Of a stretch of 8,916 bases of DNA, positions 6,495 through 8,916 are shown one piece after another. The stretch covers positions 1-8,916 of the forward strand of contig JBBSUX010000147.1 of assembly GCA_038234045.1 (NCBI GenBank), in the 5' to 3' direction. The position numbers were made by a program, and so were the translations under genes. Position 1 is the stretch's first letter; each line of letters opens with the position of its first letter. This DNA is from JBBSUX01 sp038234045. Lineage in GTDB: Bacteria > Pseudomonadota > Gammaproteobacteria > Burkholderiales > Burkholderiaceae_C. The notes beneath the pieces are model-generated. The model worked only from the letters and a program-made list of their open reading frames with translations, had not been told where the DNA came from and searched no databases.

Positions 6495-6506
6495 CTGTCG
6501 CGACAG
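6495..6506. promoter_or_regulatory. Perfect 12-bp palindrome before the ferredoxin reductase gene
   Basis: CTGTCGCGACAG is its own reverse complement and ends eight bases before the ATG at 6515, in the position a Shine-Dalgarno sequence would occupy; no good purine-rich site is visible there. It could be the binding site of a dimeric regulator or form a small RNA structure that limits translation. Short GC-rich palindromes do occur by chance, so this is a candidate only. The rest of the 55-base gap holds nothing else I can identify. Confidence 0.3.
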
Positions 6507-6514
6507 CCAGCTTG

Positions 6515-7585
6515 ATGAACGCATCCGACCCGATCGAGACTGATGCGCTCGTCATCGGCGCAGGGCCTGCTGGACTCTTCCAGGCTTTCTACCTGGGACT
6601 TCTGGGTGTCGGGTTCCACATCGTCGATGCGCTGCATGAACCGGGCGGGCAGGTCGCGAAGCTTTACGGTGACAAGCCCATCTATGACATCCCGGGCCTG
6701 CCTGGATGCACCGGCGACGCACTGATCGCCGGCTTGCTGCAGCAGTTGCAGCCCTTCGATCCGCCCATGCATCTGGGGCAGGAGGTGACGGAGCTGTCCG
6801 TTCGTGATGACGATGTATTCGACCTCTGCACCTCGCACGGCCAACGCTTTCATGCCCGCAGCGTTTTAATTGCCGCAGGCGTCGGTGCATTCGCGCCGCG
6901 GCGGCTGAAGGCGCCCGGACTCGAGGCGTTCGAGAACACCGATCAACTGCTGTATGGGCAGGACCCTCGGGTTTTGCACTGCGCCGGCAAAGCTGTGGCG
7001 GTGGCAGGCGGTGATGCGCTGGCGATCGACCAAGTCGTCGCGCTGGCTGGTTTGCCGGAAGATCAAAGACCGGCGGCCATCACATTGCTGCATCGCCGCG
7101 CTGTGCTGCAGACCGATGCAGGGCGGCTCGCGGCTTTCGAGCGCCTGTGCGCATCCGGTGCGGTCAAACTCATGGTTGGCCAGGTCAGCGGAATCGAGGT
7201 CGCGCAAAAGCGGATGCAGGCTCTCGTTGTGACGGCGCCAGAAGGCGCAAGCATTCGCTTGCCGATCGACACGCTGGTGGTAGCGCTTGGCCTGAGCCCG
7301 CGACTCGGGCCGCTGGCGGACTGGGGCCTTGAACTCGCGCACAAACAGGTACCGGTCGATACCGAGCATTTCGTGACGCGGATACCCGGTATTTACGCGG
7401 TCGGCGACATCAACCTCTATCCCGGCAAGAAGCGGCTGATCCTCTCGGCATTCCATGAAGCAACGCTGGCTGCCTTCGCGGTCGGCGAGCGGCTTTATCC
7501 AGATCGTCGAACCGCTTTGCAATACACCAGCAGCAGTTCCGAGCTGCAAGGGCGGCTTGGAGTCGGGGTGGAGCCGATTCGGTAA
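6515..7585 (+). CDS. Ferredoxin-NADP reductase, thioredoxin-reductase-like (FAD/NAD(P)-dependent oxidoreductase)
   Basis: The 356-residue two-dinucleotide-domain flavoprotein has GAGPAG at residues 15-20 for FAD, EPGGQVAKLYGDKPIYDIPGLP typical of the type found in Bacillus YumC, a central NAD(P) domain, and GIYAVGDINLYPGKKRLILSAFHEA for the second FAD site near the C terminus. There is no CxxC redox pair, so it is not a thioredoxin reductase. The likely reaction is electron exchange between NADPH and ferredoxin, fitting the fdxA gene directly upstream. The HRR after the second fold (LLHRRAVLQTDA) fits binding of the NADP phosphate, but the preceding nucleotide motif is AGGDALAID (from A164) where GGGDSA is usual, so cofactor preference is less certain. 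The start is ATG 6515; the frame opens with a TTG one codon earlier. No clear ribosome site is seen. Confidence 0.85.
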   Translation: MNASDPIETDALVIGAGPAGLFQAFYLGLLGVGFHIVDALHEPGGQVAKLYGDKPIYDIPGLPGCTGDALIAGLLQQLQPFDPPMHLGQEVTELSVRDDDVFDLCTSHGQRFHARSVLIAAGVGAFAPRRLKAPGLEAFENTDQLLYGQDPRVLHCAGKAVAVAGGDALAIDQVVALAGLPEDQRPAAITLLHRRAVLQTDAGRLAAFERLCASGAVKLMVGQVSGIEVAQKRMQALVVTAPEGASIRLPIDTLVVALGLSPRLGPLADWGLELAHKQVPVDTEHFVTRIPGIYAVGDINLYPGKKRLILSAFHEATLAAFAVGERLYPDRRTALQYTSSSSELQGRLGVGVEPIR

Positions 7586-7589
7586 CTAG

Positions 7590-7603
7590 GTCGCTACAGC
7601 GAC
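7590..7603. other. Short hairpin in the gap between convergent genes
   Basis: GTCGC (7590-7594) pairs with GCGAC (7599-7603) around TACA, directly after the stop of the ferredoxin reductase gene. The 40-base gap separates two convergent genes, where a shared terminator is expected, but the stem is only five pairs and no T-run follows on either strand. It is at best a weak terminator. The 9-base sequence CCGAACGCC also occurs twice here (7611-7619 and 7632-7640), the second copy inside the end of the opposing gene. Confidence 0.2.
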
Positions 7604-7625
7604 ATCTGGCCCGAACGCCGTCAGA

Positions 7626-8717
7626 TCAGAGCCGAACGCCCTGCATATAGCTGTCGAAGCGCGCTTCTGCAAATCGCGCCCACAGCAGCTGGTCTTTCTG
7701 AAACGTGCGGTAGTCGGCGTAGAGCTTTTTCCATTCGGGGTTGCTGTCATCCAGATCGCGGTACACATCTAGCGCGGCCTGGTAGGAGGCATCGAGCACT
7801 GGCTTGGGAAACGCCAGCACCTTCGCTTTTGCACCCACCAGTTGCTTGAGCGCGTGGGGATTGCGTGCGTCGTAACGGGCTTGCATATCCACGTGCGCGT
7901 AGGTGCTGGCGGCATCCACCATTGCCTTGTGTTCGGTAGTGAGCGCGTTGTACGCCTTCTGGTTGACCAGCAGATCGAGCTGCAAGCTGCCCTCCCACCA
8001 GCCGGGGTAGTAGTAGTACGGCGCCACTTTGTAGAAGCCGAGGCGGTAATCGTCATACGGACCGATCCACTCCGCCGCATCGATCCGACCCGTTTCCAGC
8101 GCCGTGTAGATTTCGCCGGCGGGAATGTTCAACGGGATAGCACCCAGGCGCTGGATGACTCGACCGCCAAAACCACCAATCCGGAACTTGAGGCCTTGCA
8201 GGTCCTCAACCGCGAGGATCTCCTTTCTGAACCAGCCACCCATCTGAGCGCCGGTATTACCGCAAGGAAAATTCACCGCGTTGTAGCCGGCAAAAAACTC
8301 CCGCGTGAGCGAGAGTCCGTTGCCTTCATACATCCAGGCCGTGAGCTGGCGCGAATTCATGCCAAAGGGAATGGCTGCCCCGACCGCGAAGGCTTCGTTC
8401 TTCTCGAAGAAATAATAGGACGCTGTGTGGCACGCATCGATGGTTCCATGCTCCACGCCGTCTACTACCGCCAGCGCCGGCATCAGTTCCTCGGCGGGAT
8501 AGACGTCGACCTGAAAGCGCCCACCGCTCATCTCGGAAACCTTGCGGGCAAAGGTTTCTGCCCCGCCGTAGATGGTGTCGAGCGGTCTGGGAAAGCTCGA
8601 TGCCAAGCGCCAGCGGACGATGGAAGCGGCATGTACGGCGGGCGCAATGCCAGCGGCAAAAACACCTGCCAGACCACCGAGGCCCGCTCGACCTATTACC
8701 CTGCGACGATCCACCAT
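7626..8717 (-). CDS. TRAP transporter solute-binding protein, TakP/DctP type, Tat-exported
   Basis: The 363-residue periplasmic binding protein would capture an organic acid and hand it to a TRAP membrane complex. MVDRRRVIGRAG followed by a hydrophobic Gly/Ala stretch and a VHA cleavage site (after about residue 30) is a twin-arginine signal peptide. R179 in LKFRIGG fits the conserved carboxylate-binding arginine of these proteins. NIPAGEIYTALETGRIDAAEWIGPYDD (W217) and FYKVAPYYYYPGWWEGS strongly recall the TakP branch, which binds 2-oxo acids, so a 2-oxo or hydroxy acid is the best guess. The start at 8717 has AGGAG (8731-8727) nine bases before it and puts the RR pair at the N terminus; the frame stays open to 8885 and an ATG at 8741 is an alternative. 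The membrane subunits (DctQ, DctM) are not in the window. The gene is convergent to the sulfur/ferredoxin genes and probably unrelated to them. Confidence 0.9.
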   Translation of the reverse strand: MVDRRRVIGRAGLGGLAGVFAAGIAPAVHAASIVRWRLASSFPRPLDTIYGGAETFARKVSEMSGGRFQVDVYPAEELMPALAVVDGVEHGTIDACHTASYYFFEKNEAFAVGAAIPFGMNSRQLTAWMYEGNGLSLTREFFAGYNAVNFPCGNTGAQMGGWFRKEILAVEDLQGLKFRIGGFGGRVIQRLGAIPLNIPAGEIYTALETGRIDAAEWIGPYDDYRLGFYKVAPYYYYPGWWEGSLQLDLLVNQKAYNALTTEHKAMVDAASTYAHVDMQARYDARNPHALKQLVGAKAKVLAFPKPVLDASYQAALDVYRDLDDSNPEWKKLYADYRTFQKDQLLWARFAEARFDSYMQGVRL

Positions 8718-8824
8718 CGGCGAAGTCTCCTGTCTTTTCATTCCCGTTGCCAAAACTGGCCCACGTTGAGTTTGCATGCGTTCACGGGCGCCAGCCCGAA
8801 CTGCTTGCAGGCGTTCCTCGCGCG

Positions 8825-8852
8825 CCACGGGGGTTTTCCCGTGGATGCATCC
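8825..8852. other. Hairpin and overlapping palindrome upstream of the TRAP binding-protein gene
   Basis: CCACGGG (8825-8831) and CCCGTGG (8838-8844) make a perfect 7-base-pair stem with a six-base loop, and GGATGCATCC (8843-8852) is a perfect 10-base palindrome that overlaps its end. The pair lies 108 to 135 bases upstream of the preferred start at 8717, in what should be the promoter/leader region of the minus-strand gene. No T-run follows, so a terminator is unlikely; a regulator site or leader structure is possible. I see no gene and no clear -35/-10 pair in the remaining sequence from 8718 to 8916. Confidence 0.3.
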
Positions 8853-8916
8853 CGATTCAGGTAACTGAAAGCAACGCGGATGCACAGTCGCCTCGCCGCA
8901 GGCATTCCAGACAGAG

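Noticed and set aside
7842..8864. A 340-codon open frame on the plus strand opposite the TRAP binding-protein gene
   Set aside because: The opposite strand encodes a well-recognised protein with signal peptide and ribosome site; the plus-strand product shows no family motif.
8718..8885. N-terminal extension of the TRAP binding protein to 8885
   Set aside because: It would bury the twin-arginine signal 56 residues inside the protein; the start at 8717 has AGGAG at good spacing.

Overview
The window is high-GC, tightly packed bacterial DNA that reads as a betaproteobacterium of the order Burkholderiales, most likely Comamonadaceae-like. This rests on the protein types, the order cysI–DUF934–cysH–cysD–cysN, and two short intergenic repeats of a kind I remember from Comamonadaceae genomes. 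The family placement is inferred from memory of sequence style, not from a search.

Layout: positions 2-5227 (+) hold an assimilatory sulfate reduction operon. It runs from a 5'-truncated siroheme sulfite/nitrite reductase (cysI), through a DUF934 protein, an iron-sulfur APS reductase (cysH) and ATP sulfurylase subunit 2 (cysD), to ATP sulfurylase GTPase subunit 1 (cysN). Positions 5314-5997 (+) encode a DUF488 protein downstream of cysN. Positions 6130-6459 (+) encode a 7Fe ferredoxin (fdxA) and 6515-7585 (+) a thioredoxin-reductase-like ferredoxin-NADP reductase. Convergent to these, 7626-8717 (-) encodes a Tat-exported, TakP/DctP-like TRAP transporter solute-binding protein.

Working together: CysD/CysN would activate sulfate to APS. 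CysH carries the cysteines of an APS (not PAPS) reductase and would make sulfite. CysI would reduce sulfite to sulfide. No cysC (APS kinase) or cysJ (flavoprotein reductase) is seen here, so the nearby ferredoxin and its reductase are plausible electron donors to CysI; this is inference from proximity.

The most unusual part is the cysD-cysN junction (3649-3905). A GC-rich double-hairpin repeat sits directly after cysD. A second, AT-rich (about 39% GC) palindromic repeat-like segment lies inside the start of the cysN reading frame and appears to encode its first ~25 residues. The frame stays open from an ATG overlapping the cysD stop through both elements, so the true CysN N terminus is uncertain. 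I found no CRISPR array, RNA gene, transposase or clear undescribed system.
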